From Devosia algicola (GTDB lineage: Bacteria; Pseudomonadota; Alphaproteobacteria; Rhizobiales; Devosiaceae): a DNA stretch of 64,000 bases. This document shows, piece after piece, positions 1 through 11,152 of the stretch. The position numbers and the translations under genes were made by a program. A model generated the notes under the pieces. That model saw only the letters and a program-made list of their open reading frames with translations. It had not been told where the DNA came from and searched no databases. The stretch is from assembly GCF_028816455.1 (NCBI RefSeq), contig NZ_CP118246.1:1302001-1366000 (forward strand), read 5' to 3'. Positions within the stretch are counted from its first letter, which is position 1, and the number at the start of each line of letters is the position of its first letter.

Positions 1-720
1 TCAAAGCGCAATCTTGCAAACTTGGCCTCTGCCGCGATCCGATTGCAAAGCGCCACCAGTTCATCGCGGAACTCCACGCCGACAATCTCGATATCGGCCT
101 TGGCCACGCTGGTCAAATAATCGTAAAGCGCAAATGTGAGATAGCCTTTGCCTGATCCCATATCGACAATTTTGTGCAACCGATCTGCAGGGATCGCTTG
201 AATCAACGGCGCAAATATTTCGACCATCTTGTTGATTTGTCGATATTTATCCTGTGCAGCCTTGAGCACATTGCCTTGCGCATCCGCGATTTTGAGCGCA
301 TGCAGATAGGCTCTTGCCTTCCGGCGCAATCAATCGATGCTTGGTGCGATCATGGCTCGTCGACGGCACGTCTCGGTTGGCGTCCCGGCGCTTGATCCGC
401 ACCTTGTCGCCATGTTGCTCAAAGTTTAGGTCGAACTCGGTCGTTTCCAGCAGGGCCGTGCGGAACACCGCACCGAGATCAGCGCGCAGCAACGCCATAG
501 CTTCGGGCAGGATATGGTTTTTGATAATGTCGCGGGTCTTGTAGCGATAAGTGAAACTGAGCATGTCCTGCCGCTTCACGACGATCTTCTTGATTGCAAC
601 CGATTTGAGTGCCGCATCCGGCCCCTGATAGCCCATGAGCTTGAGCTGCACCAAACGACCATCGTTGAACGCCGTTTTCACATCGTTCAGGAAGGTTTCA
701 ATTTGTGGGGCGGCGGTCAA
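1..720 (-). CDS. class I SAM-dependent methyltransferase, C-terminus cut by window edge, one frameshift
   Basis: Reads leftward and runs off the window start. The visible part has a region with KIIVVKRQDMLSFTYRYKTR and HDRTKHRLI, then KYRQINKMVEI, then the SAM-binding loop VDMGSGKGYLTFALYDYL. This order is that of the large Methyltransf_32-type proteins (usually about 390-400 residues), whose substrate I do not know. The probable start is a TTG at 718-720 that overlaps the prfC stop as TTGA, which suggests translational coupling. The frame breaks at 308-313, where AGGCTC on the plus strand stands for AGCTC. Removing one base gives GKSYLHALKIADAQGN and joins both halves. Without that correction the N-terminal half seems fused to prfC, which is an artefact of a second break in prfC. 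Confidence 0.75.
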
Positions 721-2321
721 TGCCGTTCCTTGGTGGCCATGAAGCGCAGCTTGGGAAAATCCTGTTTGGCCCGATCCGCCCACCAGGCATTTTGGGCCAA
801 AAACACCGGCGCACCAGTGCGATCCTCGGCAATATTGGTTTTCTGCACGGCGATAAAGCGTTTCAGGCTCCTCGGGATCATCACTTTCGATCCAGCGTGC
901 AACCTCGAAATTCATGTTCTCGAAATCGATAGGCACGCCATACTCCTTGGCGATGCGCGAACCGAGCACTTCCAACTGCAGGGGACCAACGACGCCCACG
1001 ATCCAGTCCGAACCCATCATGCGCCGAAATACCTGGGCGACGCCCTCCTCGGCCAGATCATTGAGAGCCTTGGCCATCTGCTTGGTCTTCATCGCATCCA
1101 TCAGCCGCACGCGACGGATGATTTCCGGGGCGAAATTGGGAATGCCGGTCACATTGATCGATGCCCCCTCGGTCAGCGTATCGCCAACGCTGAGCGTGCC
1201 GTGATTGGGAATGCCGACAATATCGCCCGCCACCGCTTCCTCGGCCAGTTCGCGATCATGGCCGAAAAAGAACATCGGATTGGAAACCGCCATGTCCTTG
1301 CCGGAACGAACATTCTTGAGGCGCATGCCGCGCGTGAAGGTGCCCGAACATAACCGCACGAAGGCGATGCGGTCGCGATGGTTGGCATCCATATTTGCCT
1401 GAACCTTGAAGACAAAGCCCGAAACCTTCTTGTCCGATGGCTGGATCGGCTCTGGGATCGCCGGCTGGGGCCGCGGTTCTGGTCCCCATTCGCCCAAGGT
1501 GCGCAACAATTCGGCCACCCCGATGCCCTTGAGCGCAGAGCCAAACAGGACCGGGCTCAAATGACCGGCATGGAAAGTGTCCAGATCAAATGGCGGCAGC
1601 GCTGAACGCGCCAGGCTCCAATGATTCAAGCGCGGTCATGAATACCGGGTCATCCACCAGCGCTTCATTGTCGAGCAGATCCTCGATCTCCCCATATTCG
1701 GCAATTGGCTTGCCGGCCGGACTGAGCACGCGCCTTTCCAGCAAATCTATGTAGCCATGAAAGTCGACGCCCTGCCCGATGGGCCAAAGCATCGGCGTCA
1801 GGTCGAGTGCAAGCTTGCTCGCGATCTCGTCCATTAGGCTCCAGCGGGCCAAGCCCTTCGCGATCCACCTTGTTGATAAAGGTGATGATGGGAATATCGC
1901 GCAGGCGGCATACTTCAAACAATTTGAGCGTCTGCGCCTCGATACCCTTGGCCGCGTCAATGACCATGATCGCCGCGTCAACCGCGGTAAGGGTTCGATA
2001 AGTATCCTCGGAAAAATCCGAGTGGCCGGGTGTATCAAGCAGATTGAGCGTCAATCCATTCAATTCAAAGGTCATTACCGAGGAGGTGATCGAAATGCCG
2101 CGCTTCTGCTCGATTTCCATCCAGTCAGATCGTGTCGAGCGTGCGCCCGCCTTGCCCCGCACCGCTCCAGCGGCCTGAATAGCGCCGGCAGCCGCCAGCA
2201 ACCGTTCGGTCAACGTCGTCTTGCCCGCATCCGGATGCGAGATGATGGCAAAGGTTCGCCGCGTCTGAAATGGCGCTGCTACCATGCGCTCTTTTTCGGG
2301 GGACAGGTCTGTCATGCTCAT
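717..2321 (-). CDS. prfC: peptide chain release factor 3 (three frame breaks)
   Basis: GTPase that recycles RF1 and RF2 from the ribosome after termination. Visible are the P-loop [12 protein letters not shown], switch [20 protein letters not shown], the NKVDREG guanine-specificity motif, and the family C-terminus [15 protein letters not shown] ... FMATKERH. The corrected length is 534 residues, close to E. coli RF3 (529). Three single-base insertions break the frame, at 1836-1841, 1613-1618 and 865-870. In each, GAGCCT in the coding strand should be GAGCT, restoring [23 protein letters not shown] and [12 protein letters not shown] respectively. The start ATG at 2321 fits the family N-terminus. 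The downstream methyltransferase overlaps the stop by four bases. Confidence 0.93.
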
Positions 2322-2482
2322 GAAAATTCGAAACGCCTTGCCGGTTGCCAGCCGCTTTATATAAGGCGCGCTTGCAACTTTACATCAGTGGACTGTAAGT
2401 GCCTATGGCCGCTCTATAGGCCCAAGCCCGCGCAGGCGTCAAACAAATGCCGACCGGACACGCACTGCCGCCGCATCGGTGG

Positions 2483-2876
2483 CTAGTCGTCGAGGTCGAC
2501 AATTTGCGTGGCTATGAAGGCGCGCACCTCTTCCACCGCTATGCCGATGTCATCGATTGCTTCCTGCTGGGGCGGCAATCCGTCCTTCAACGCTTGCTCT
2601 GCCTGACGGGCCAATGTGGCGATACCAACAGCACCTACGCCTGCCGCCGCCCCTTTGAGCGTATGCAGGATTGGCGCATAGTCAGAGACGGCGTTCACGC
2701 CGCGCAACCGGGCCATATAGGCCTGGATGGTCTCGTCAAACATCGCCAGCACTTCAAGGCTCGAGGTTTGCATCCCCCAGGCACTGCTTGGCCAGATGCT
2801 CGCGATCAATCGGGCCCTGACGGCTCCCACCAGGTGCGGGATGTGAAACTTCAACTGCTGCCGAACCGCGTTTCAT
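2483..2876 (-). CDS. histidine phosphotransfer (HPt) domain protein (frameshift)
   Basis: About 130 residues, single HPt domain. The phosphorylatable histidine lies in LHTLKGAAAGVGA, the classic HxLKG helix, so this should pass phosphate between a hybrid histidine kinase and a response regulator in the cytoplasm. I chose the ATG at 2876 because GAGGT lies upstream and the N-terminal part (PIDREHLAKQCLGDANLE) aligns with HPt proteins once the frame is repaired. The break is at 2757-2762: GAGCCTTGAAG should be GAGCTTGAAG, giving LELEVLAMFDETI. It is divergent from the giant polar-growth gene. No kinase or regulator partner is in the window. Confidence 0.85.
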
Positions 2877-3234
2877 CGGGTCACTTACCTCGTTGTCGGG
2901 CACATCCGCCTCCCACGAGGCATTTTTGCTGGGACAACCATAATTTGCCGGGATGAACAGGTGATTAAGTCACACCTTTGCCTTTGTTTACGGCTTGGCT
3001 CTTCAAGTTCCTCACTGAAAAATTAACCTTTGGGTAAGAAATTGTTCGGTTTGGATCAAATTGAATGTATTAATGAGGGCTAACCAGCGCGCGGCGGCGT
3101 GGGTTGATGGGGCAATGGGGTTTTGCATCCAATTGTACTCATTTGGCGGACGTCCTGGAAACTGGGCGCGTGTCATAACAACTCGCGCATGCCGCATAGT
3201 CGCAACAAGGCCGACGCGAGAGTTGTAATAGAGT
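2877..3234. other. intergenic region between hpt and the giant repeat gene
   Basis: 358 bp between two divergent genes, so it should hold both promoters. It is AT-richer in the 2940-3075 part. A CtrA-like box lies at 3023-3037 (separate entry). I see no RNA gene and no convincing small ORF. A leftward ORF that crosses into the next gene is not believable. Confidence 0.6.
3023..3037. promoter_or_regulatory. candidate CtrA binding site
   Basis: TTAACCTTTGGGTAA matches the CtrA consensus TTAA-N7-TTAA with one mismatch (GTAA in the second half). It sits in the divergent region between hpt and the giant polar-growth gene. CtrA controls cell-cycle and polarity genes in Alphaproteobacteria, so the site fits its neighbours, but one near-match in 360 bp is weak evidence. 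Confidence 0.35.
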
Positions 3235-6200
3235 ATGGCTAAGAACCCGACCCAATCCGCAAATGATCCCGCAGCACTGGCATTTTCGGCCGTAGAGGAT
3301 GCCCTCAAGGACTCGGTGTTTACCGCAGCCCCGGCCGACGCAGAACCCGCCAAGAGCGATAGTTCGCGATCCGAGCGCTCGCGAGCCGCCGACAAGATTG
3401 CAGCGCAAGCCGGATCGGTCGCCAATGACGATAGGTTCCCCGCCGCCCGGGCGCTTTACACTCTGAATGGAACCTCATCGGCTCGACCAACATGGATCGC
3501 CCTGGCGCTGTCTGTCGCCTGGCTGGCGGTTACCGGTATTGCGGCCTATATGCGGTTTGGCGCTGTAGATCTTGCCAGCTTTGTCGGCACACTTGAGTTT
3601 ATTGGCCTCCTGGCCATCATGATCCTGCCTGTACTGGGCTTTTTTAGCATTGCCACTTTATTCCGGCGCGCACAGGATTTGCGCAATGCCGCCTCTTCGA
3701 TCACGCAGGCCGCAATCCGGCTGGCCGAGCCTGAAGTGGCGGCAGCCGATAAGGTCGCCTCAGTCGGTCAGGCTGTCCGGCGTGAAGTCAACGCCCTCGG
3801 TGACGGACTGGAACGCGCGCTCTCACGGGCCGGCGAACTCGAAGTGATGATCCACAACGAGGTAACCGCGCTGGAGCGCACCTATTCAGACAATGAATCG
3901 CGCATGCGCTCATTGATCTCGGAACTGGCCAGCCAGCGCGAAAGCGTTCTGACCAATACTGACCGCGTCCGTGAAGCGATCACCGAAAGCCATACCGGTC
4001 TCGTTTTCGACCTCGACATGATCTCCCAGCGTATTGCCGGATCGATTGTAGATAGCGGCGGTAACCTGACCAAAGCCCTCGAAACCGCTGGCAATACCCT
4101 GGGAACGGCATTCGGCGACCGCAGCGAGAGCTTTATTGCGCTGGTTGACAATCGCACCGGCGATTTCCTCGGTGCGCTGGACAATAGTGCCGCACGCCTG
4201 TCGAGCAGTTTCGAAGATCATACCAGCGCGCTCTCACGCGACTTTGAGGCTCGTCAAAACGAAATCGCCTCGACCATAGACAGCCGCATGGCGACCCTTA
4301 CCGACGCACTCGACAGCCGCGCCGCCACGATCTCGGGCACACTAGAGGATCGCACCAATGCCCTGACAGGCATATTCGAGGAGCGCACCAATTCTCTGTC
4401 GGGGATGCTGGCGGATCGCTCCGGCGCCCTCGCCAGCGCTTTGGAACAGCGCACCGATGCACTATCCAGCGCCTTCGAGGAGCGCACCGGCGCCTTGTCT
4501 AATCTGCTCACCGACGGTGGCAGTGCGCTGCTCGACCAATTGCGTGAACGCGGCCACGAAGTCGCTGGTGCCCTCGATATGATCGGCACCCAGGTCAACA
4601 ATGATATTTCAAGTCGCTCGCGCGAAGCTGAAACCATGTTGACGGCATTGACCCGTCAGCTTGATGAAAGTGTCGCGATCCAGCTCAACGCCATGGATAG
4701 CCGCCTGCAATCTGCCTTGATCGAAATCAGCGGCGCACTAGACGAAACCTCCGAACGGGCCCATGGCACCATCGTTACAGCGGGCTCGGAATCCTCTCGC
4801 TGTTCGATGGTCGCTTGAACGAAATTTCCGATATCCTCGATTCACGCTTGCACAGCCTTGATGGTGTGCTTGGCGACAAGGGCGACCGCCTTGTTGAGGC
4901 TTTGAGTCGTCACAGGCTCAAACTTTGCGGCACGAGCCAACGTGCTTGAAATGGCGCTCGATGAGCAATCCGGCCGCTTCAGCGAGGCTGTTGCACAGCG
5001 CACCGCCGAAATGGACGCGGCTCTTGGCGAGCGCGCCGAACAGATCACCGGCACGATTGGCAGCCGCACGCGCGAAATCGTTGATTCCCTTGCCGGACAC
5101 ACCGAAATCATCGCCGAGGCGCTGGACGGGCGCACCCAGCAGCTGGACGGCATGCTGAGTGGGCGCTCAAAGGAATTGAGCACCACCTTCCAGACCCATG
5201 CCAGCGAACTCGAGGAAACGCTCGAAAATCGCAGTCGCGACCTCAACGAAGCAATCCGCGTTCGCTCCCAGGAACTCGGCGAGACCCTTGTTGGCGGCAC
5301 CAAGGCATTTGATCAAGCCATTGCCGGGCGCACCCAGCGTCTGGCCGACACGCTTGCCGAACGCACCACGACGCTAAGCACGCTGATCGACGATCGCACT
5401 GATACACTCACCACCCAACTCGACGATCGCACTCAACACCTGACCACGCAGCTTGATCAGCGCACTCAGAGCCTGTCCACCCAGATCGATGACCGGGTCG
5501 AGCATTTGACCAACCAGATCGATGACCGGGCCCGGAACCTGTCCAGTCAGATCGACGGCCACACTGAAAATTTCATTCATAAGGTCGATGAACGCACCGA
5601 ACGCATGGCAACCCAGATTGATGACCGGGCGCAAAATCTGGCCATCCAGATCGATGACCGTGCACAGAGCCTGACCGGCGCGCTGAATTCACAGTCGGAA
5701 CTGTTCTCTCAAAATATTGCCGACCGGACTGCCCAGCTATCGGGTGCCATCTCCACCAGCGGCACTGAATTGTCTGAGGCGCTCGACACCCGCACCCAGC
5801 AATTGGCCGGCATTGTTGGCACGCGGACGACCCAATTGTCCGAAGCGCTCAACACCCGTACCCAGCAAATGTCTGAAATGCTGGGTGAACGCACCGGCGA
5901 ACTGTCCGAGGCCATCGGCCAGCGGACAGCAGAACTGGCAACGACCATCGAACATCAGGGCGATACAGCGCGCGACAAGATCGAAACCTCGCTTCGCGGT
6001 GTCACCGACACTATGGCCGAGCGTGTCGATTCGATGTCGCACCTCATTGGGTCCAGAGTTACCGAGTTCAACGACACCTTGGGCACTGGCATTGATGACG
6101 CGATTGTTCGCATTGTGGATGCCGAAACCGGCCTGACCAGCCGGATTGCAGCCGCGACGGCCACGGTCAGCGAAAGCAACCGCCAGGCTGCCGATCTTAT

Positions 6201-8739
6201 TGAGAATGGTGTCAATTCGGCCCGCCAGGCCATCACCGACATGGTTGATCAGCGTTTGGGCACCCTGCCCGAGGCCATCACCGCGCGCGCTGACATCACC
6301 GCTGATCGCCTGACGGCACTTAACGCCACCATCAATACGGCCATCACACAGTCGATGGCGGATCTGGAGTCTGGCGCTGATCGCATTGAAGAAACCATCG
6401 CCACCCGCCTGGTCACTGCCACCAATACGATCACGGCCGATGTTACCGATACGGCCAATCGTATGGACCTCGCCGTTCGCGGCGCCCTCGAGCAGATCCA
6501 GCTGGCCGCCACCAATATCGATGATCTGGTTTCGGTTAAAGCCGTCAACACCGCCCAGGGCATTGCCCAGCGCATGTCCGAAATCAATTCAGCGGTTGAC
6601 GAGCAGACCAGCGCGTTCGCTGCGTTGGTCAGCGAAAAATCCGACCAGTTGCAGATCGCCTTGCTCAGCCATGGTAATGTTCTGCGTGAGGCCCTTGGCG
6701 AAAATGCCAAAGAAGCCGAAGAGATCATGGCACACTCGACATCGCGCATTCTCGATGATGTCAACAACGCGCTTAGCAAGCTCAACGACAGCAACAGCCT
6801 GTTGCAGCGTGTGCTCGAGGCCTCGACTACCAACCTGTCTCAGTTGGAATCAAGCGTGGCTCAGCAGACAGCCAACTACTCCAATACCGTGCGCGACGCC
6901 GTGGGCCAGACCGAAGAGGCCGGCCAAATGGTCAGCCAGCACGTTGGCGCGCTGCAAACTACCATCCAGTCCATGGTCGCCGAATTCGCCGGCATCCTTG
7001 GTAAGCTCGATACCGAAAGCCACAATATTGGCGAAGCCGCCACTGCCCTGACGACAACAGGCAGCTTTGCCATTGAAAATCTTGAAGAGCGCCGCGGCGC
7101 CATGGACTCGCTCGCCGCCAGCTTCGCGGCGCGTGCAGACGACATCGAAGGGCGGATGCGCATGTTCGCCCAGTCCATCGCCGACACGGTCAACGAAACC
7201 GAGCGCCGCATGATCGATGCCCGCCGGAGCATGGACGAAACCCTGTCTGTCACCTCAAGCACGGTGACCGAGGCGCTGACCACGACCACCGAAACCGTCA
7301 ATATTTCGCTGACCACGACGGCCGAACGCATCAACGATACGCTCAACAGCACCACCGACAAGGTCAACGACGCTCTCTATGTCACCACCGAGAAGGTCAA
7401 CAACGCGCTGACATCGACTAGCGCCCAAGTCGATAGCGCCCTGTTGCGTGCCAGCGACTCCGCGTCGTCGGCCATGCACCAGACCGGCAATGTCGTGGCC
7501 AGCGCACTCGCTGAAAACACCTCGCAGGTTAATGCCGCCCTGTCTGCCAATGGCGAGCGGGTCAATGAGGTTCTCACGATCACGTCCGAGCGGGTCAGCG
7601 AGGTTCTGTCGCACACCACCGATGGCGTTTCCGACGCGCTCGACTCCAGCAAAGGCGCCCTCGCCAGCACGATTGCCGAAAACGCCGACACGGTCAAAAA
7701 AGCGGTGGCGGAACACACCGGCACGCTTCGCCAGACACTCGAGCAGACCAGCAGCGAAGTCACCGCACGCATGGGCGGCTTCCGCGAAAGCGCCGATGCA
7801 GAAAGCCGACGCGCCAACGATGCACTGCGCACCGCGCAGGAGGCAATGTTGGCCGAAATGCAAAAGGCCATTGAAGACGCAACCGCGCGCTTCAATGAAA
7901 CCGCAAGTGCCATGCGTGAAACCGCGCGTGAAGTCGGCAGCGAACTTGAGGCCACCCGTTCCGAACTGGCCCGCGGCGTTTCCGAACTGCCCGAGGAGAC
8001 ACGCTCCAGCGCGGCGGCCATGCGACGCGTCGTCGCCGAGCAGATCGAGGCCTTGTCAGAACTCAACGCCATCGTGCGCGCGCAACCAGCCACCAGTGAC
8101 TACAACGAGCGGCGTCCACCAGCGCGCCCTGCTTTGCCGAGCGCGCCTGTTGAACGCCCGCCATACCAGGAGCCGCCTGCCCGCACCGAGGTTCGCCGCC
8201 AGGAACCACGTCCAGCGACACCAGCACCGGCACCAGAGCAGACGCGCCGCGAACCCACCCCTGTTGAAACCGCCCGCGTTTCGACCAGCAGTCAGGACAG
8301 CGACACGGTGACGGCCGAGGTGCCCGCGCAAAATCAGGAAGGCGGCGGTTGGCTGCGTGATGTGTTGCGCAACGCTACTGCCAAGCAGGTGGGCGCTCAA
8401 CAGGCCAGCCTTTCCGGCCTGACCGAAGAAATCGCCCGCGCCATTGACGACACTGCCCTGTCAGAAGCCTGGGCACGCTATCAGGCAGGTGAATCCAACG
8501 TATTCTCGCGTCGGATTTATACCTTGTCCGGTCAAGGCACCTATGACGAGGTTCGCAAGAAGATCCAGCGCGACCCCGAATTCGCCCGCACCGCACAGGC
8601 CTATATGAGCGAGTTCGAGCAATTGCTGAAACGCGCTGTCGCCGGTCCAAACGGTGCGGCTGAAACCCGGACCTACCTGCTTTCGGATCGTGGCAAGGTC
8701 TATACCACCCTGGCCCACGCAAGCGGTCGCCTGACCTGA
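3235..8739 (+). CDS. giant membrane-anchored apolipoprotein-like repeat protein, Growth Pole Ring (GPR)-like (two frame breaks)
   Basis: About 1,834 residues after correction. Residues about 86-107 and 118-142 form two membrane segments. The rest is almost wholly amphipathic helix made of 11-residue repeats of the type LTTQIDDRTQx, followed by a Pro-rich stretch (about 1625-1700) and a compact C-terminal domain (WLRDVLRN ... LAHASGRLT). This layout is that of the Agrobacterium GPR protein, which forms a ring at the growing pole and is needed for polar growth. The identification is by architecture, not alignment. Frame breaks: near 4780-4795 one base is missing (GCGGGCTCGG, best read as GCGGAGCTCGG), and at 4914-4919 AGGCTC should be AGCTC, giving RHSSNFAARANVLE. 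A strong terminator follows. Confidence 0.72.
5374..5703 (+). repeat. in-frame 33-bp tandem repeats coding 11-residue helices
   Basis: Ten consecutive 33-bp units, each coding an 11-residue block such as LTTQLDDRTQH, LSTQIDDRVEH or LTNQIDDRARN. The phase is exact: units begin at 5374, 5407, 5440 and every 33 bases to 5671. Hendecad repeats build extended amphipathic helices as in apolipoproteins. Weaker copies extend in both directions through the gene. The repeat is coding, not a CRISPR. Confidence 0.9.
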
Positions 8740-8771
8740 ACTCTCTCCCGCGCGTAATGCCGAAATAGATG

Positions 8772-8801
8772 CGGCCCCATGGACATCCATGGGGCCGTTT
8801 T
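8772..8801 (+). terminator. intrinsic terminator after the giant repeat gene
   Basis: Perfect 11-bp stem (CGGCCCCATGG / CCATGGGGCCG) with a four-base loop followed by TTTT, 32 bp after the stop codon. Confidence 0.9.
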
Positions 8802-8835
8802 GCGTGGGGAGTAAATTTCTGCGTTGCGACGTTGC

Positions 8836-10017
8836 TTACGAAGCCTTTGGAGGCTGCAACTTGAGGGATATCAGCAACAGCACGACCCCCCCGGCGCCTA
8901 GTGCCGCCGGTGCAAAAAACGCTGCGACGCCGGCCTGCCCCAGTAGCCAGCCGAAGCTGACAAGCGCCAACACCGACGCGGCCTGCTGCAGCATAACCGC
9001 TCCGCCCTGCGCCTCGGCTGCTATATCTTCGCTGGTCCAATTGGCGATGAAATGCACAACGCCAAAATAGCCGATGCCAAACGTGAAGGCATGCAGCATT
9101 TGCACCCCGAATAACACGATGACGGGCGGGTTGAACGCCATAACGGTCCAACGCACCACCGTTGCCACTGCCGCTATCATGATCATGTGCCGCGCCGAAA
9201 TATTGCCGCCGATCCGCCGCCAGACAAACATGATCACCGCTTCCGCCGCTGCGGCCGTAGCGATCAGTGGCCCAAGCAGCTGATCGGAGACACCATTTTG
9301 ATGCCAAACCAGCGCTGCAAAGCCACCCAGGATCGAATGGGTGGAATTTACCAGAGCAAAACCAATGAGCGGCAACAAAAACCACGGTTTCAGTAGCGTC
9401 CTGATGTTGGACGTCGCAGGCGTCGCCGTCGACAGCGTCAACTGATGCGCCGGTGCTCGAAATCGTGGCAATTGTAGCGCGGCCAGGGTACGCAACATCG
9501 AGGCAAGGAGAAATAGTGGCAAGAACGCCCCCGGCCCCAGCCATGCGATAACCAATCCGGCCACAATAGTCGCTAGCGTGAACCCAACGGTTCCCCATGC
9601 CCGGATGAATCCAAAGTCGCTGCCATTGCGCTGGGTCAGCCTGACGGTGGCCGCATCAACCACCGGTGGTATCGAGCCGGCGGCCATGGCGCAAAAGCCC
9701 CAGAACAACAAAATGCCCCAGAACTCGTCGACGAAAAACAAGCCGATTGGCACCATACCGCCAAATATCGCCAATATCGCAATGACTGTCCGCCAGTCGC
9801 TGGCGCGATCGGCCAGTCGACCGATCAGCTGGTTGAGCAGCAGCAACACCAACACAGGAAAAGCATTGATGATACCGATCTGATCGGTATTCAGCCCTTT
9901 TTCAGTCAGCCAGATCGCCAGATAGACCGACGCCACGCCCATCGACATGAATACGGTGAAATGAAAAATGGACGCGCGCAGTTCCGGCGTCAGCCGCTGC
10001 ACCATATTCAAGGTCAT
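8836..10017 (-). CDS. MFS transporter, PPP/HcaT-like
   Basis: About 393 residues with twelve hydrophobic segments; an inner-membrane transporter of the MFS_1-like group that includes 3-phenylpropionate permease and nucleoside symporters. Typical elements are GRLADRASDWR after segment 2 and the second-half loop WRRIGGNISARH. I chose the ATG at 10017 because GGAG lies 8 bases upstream; a longer reading from 10065 has no ribosome site. The substrate cannot be told. It stands alone, tail to tail with the giant repeat gene. Confidence 0.8.
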   Translation of the reverse strand: MTLNMVQRLTPELRASIFHFTVFMSMGVASVYLAIWLTEKGLNTDQIGIINAFPVLVLLLLNQLIGRLADRASDWRTVIAILAIFGGMVPIGLFFVDEFWGILLFWGFCAMAAGSIPPVVDAATVRLTQRNGSDFGFIRAWGTVGFTLATIVAGLVIAWLGPGAFLPLFLLASMLRTLAALQLPRFRAPAHQLTLSTATPATSNIRTLLKPWFLLPLIGFALVNSTHSILGGFAALVWHQNGVSDQLLGPLIATAAAAEAVIMFVWRRIGGNISARHMIMIAAVATVVRWTVMAFNPPVIVLFGVQMLHAFTFGIGYFGVVHFIANWTSEDIAAEAQGGAVMLQQAASVLALVSFGWLLGQAGVAAFFAPAALGAGGVVLLLISLKLQPPKAS

Positions 10018-10129
10018 GGATTGAACTCCGGGCGAAAATAAGCCCGGCGCCAACCTTGCCCGCATTTGTCACAAGATCAAGTCGACCGGCGCCATTGCGA
10101 TCAAATAGTGTGGATGCGGGGCAAAACCC

Positions 10130-10939
10130 TCAGGATGCGGTCGAACGGTCCTGGCGGCGTCGGCGGAATTTGCGCGGTTCACCCGCGGCCATTTCGGTCC
10201 ATTTGATCAACTCGAAACTGCCATCTTCAGTCTCTGCAATCGCGGTGCAGCTTTCCACCCAGTCACCGGTATTGATGTAATGAATCCCCAGCCGGTCGTG
10301 CATGTCGGCAAAGTGAATATGGCCACAAATCACCCCGTCGACGCCGGACTGTTTGGCTTCGTAAACCAACGCCTCCTCGAAACGCCCGATGACGCTGACG
10401 GCATTCTTGACCTTTTGCTTGGCCCACGAGGATAGCGACCAATATTGCAGGCCGAGCCGACGCCGCACCCAATTGATGGCAATATTGACCCTGAGCGCCA
10501 GATTGTAGGCCCAGTCGCCGACATGGGCCAGCCATTTGGCGTTCATCACCACCACATCGAACTGGTCGCCATGGATCACCAGATAGGTCTTGCCCTGGGC
10601 AGTTGTATGCACCGTGCGATCAACAAATTCGATCTCGCCAAAATAGGTGCCCAGATATTCGCGTAAGAATTCATCGTGATTGCCAGGCAGATAGACAACC
10701 CGCGTGCCGGCATTTGCCTTGTCGAGCAGGATCTGGCCCAGCACATTGTACTCAGCGGGCCAGTGCCAGGATTTCGCCAATCGCCAACCATCGAGAATAT
10801 CGCCAACCAGATAGATCGTGTCAGCGTCATGGGCCCGCAAAAAGTCAATCAACTGCCCTACCCGGATGGGCTTCATCCCCAAATGCACATCCGAGATAAA
10901 CAGGGCTCGAACGTGTCTGGTCTCACGGGTTTCATTCAT
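10130..10939 (-). CDS. UDP-2,3-diacylglucosamine diphosphatase-family metallophosphoesterase
   Basis: 269 residues of the calcineurin-like phosphoesterase fold. The dinuclear metal motifs are SDVHLG (residues about 15-20), GDILDGW, GNHDE and GHIHFA, all intact. The order and spacing are those of LpxH-type enzymes, which split UDP-2,3-diacylglucosamine to lipid X in lipid A synthesis at the inner-membrane face. Alphaproteobacteria often use the unrelated LpxI instead, so this may be the LpxH2 paralogue, whose role is less certain. No operon partner; the flanks are 60 and 213 bp of non-coding DNA. Confidence 0.78.
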   Translation of the reverse strand: MNETRETRHVRALFISDVHLGMKPIRVGQLIDFLRAHDADTIYLVGDILDGWRLAKSWHWPAEYNVLGQILLDKANAGTRVVYLPGNHDEFLREYLGTYFGEIEFVDRTVHTTAQGKTYLVIHGDQFDVVVMNAKWLAHVGDWAYNLALRVNIAINWVRRRLGLQYWSLSSWAKQKVKNAVSVIGRFEEALVYEAKQSGVDGVICGHIHFADMHDRLGIHYINTGDWVESCTAIAETEDGSFELIKWTEMAAGEPRKFRRRRQDRSTAS

Positions 10940-11152
10940 TGAGCGCGGCGCCTCATTTCATCCATGCCTGCGCAGTCTCGTCATGCGCAAAGGGTGGCCA
11001 CTTTAACCGCGCAACGCCAAAGTGGAAACAATCCGCGTTCACATGCTCACGACTAAGTCACAATGACATTTAATACCAATATCTTATCGTGAATAAGCGA
11101 ATCAAATTATCAGGTCGTGGCGATCAATCAGCGCCCTAATTCGCCTCACATC

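Noticed and set aside
514..1353. Long rightward ORF antisense to prfC
   Set aside because: It lies opposite a strongly conserved gene and its protein has no family features; high-GC codon bias makes such mirror ORFs.
3012..3425. Leftward ORF across the start of the giant gene
   Set aside because: It overlaps the giant gene's N-terminus; no ribosome site and no similarity to known proteins.
4243..4252. AGGCTC inside the giant gene
   Set aside because: It is in frame as GAG-GCT-CGT (EAR); deleting a base would break the frame, so this copy is genuine.
5374..5703. Regular 33-bp repeats looking like a CRISPR array
   Set aside because: No spacers; the repeats are contiguous and in frame with the giant protein.
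7377..8093. Leftward ORF of about 238 codons inside the giant gene
   Set aside because: It is the antisense of the repeat-rich coding strand, with low-complexity Ser/Val/Ala content and no ribosome site.
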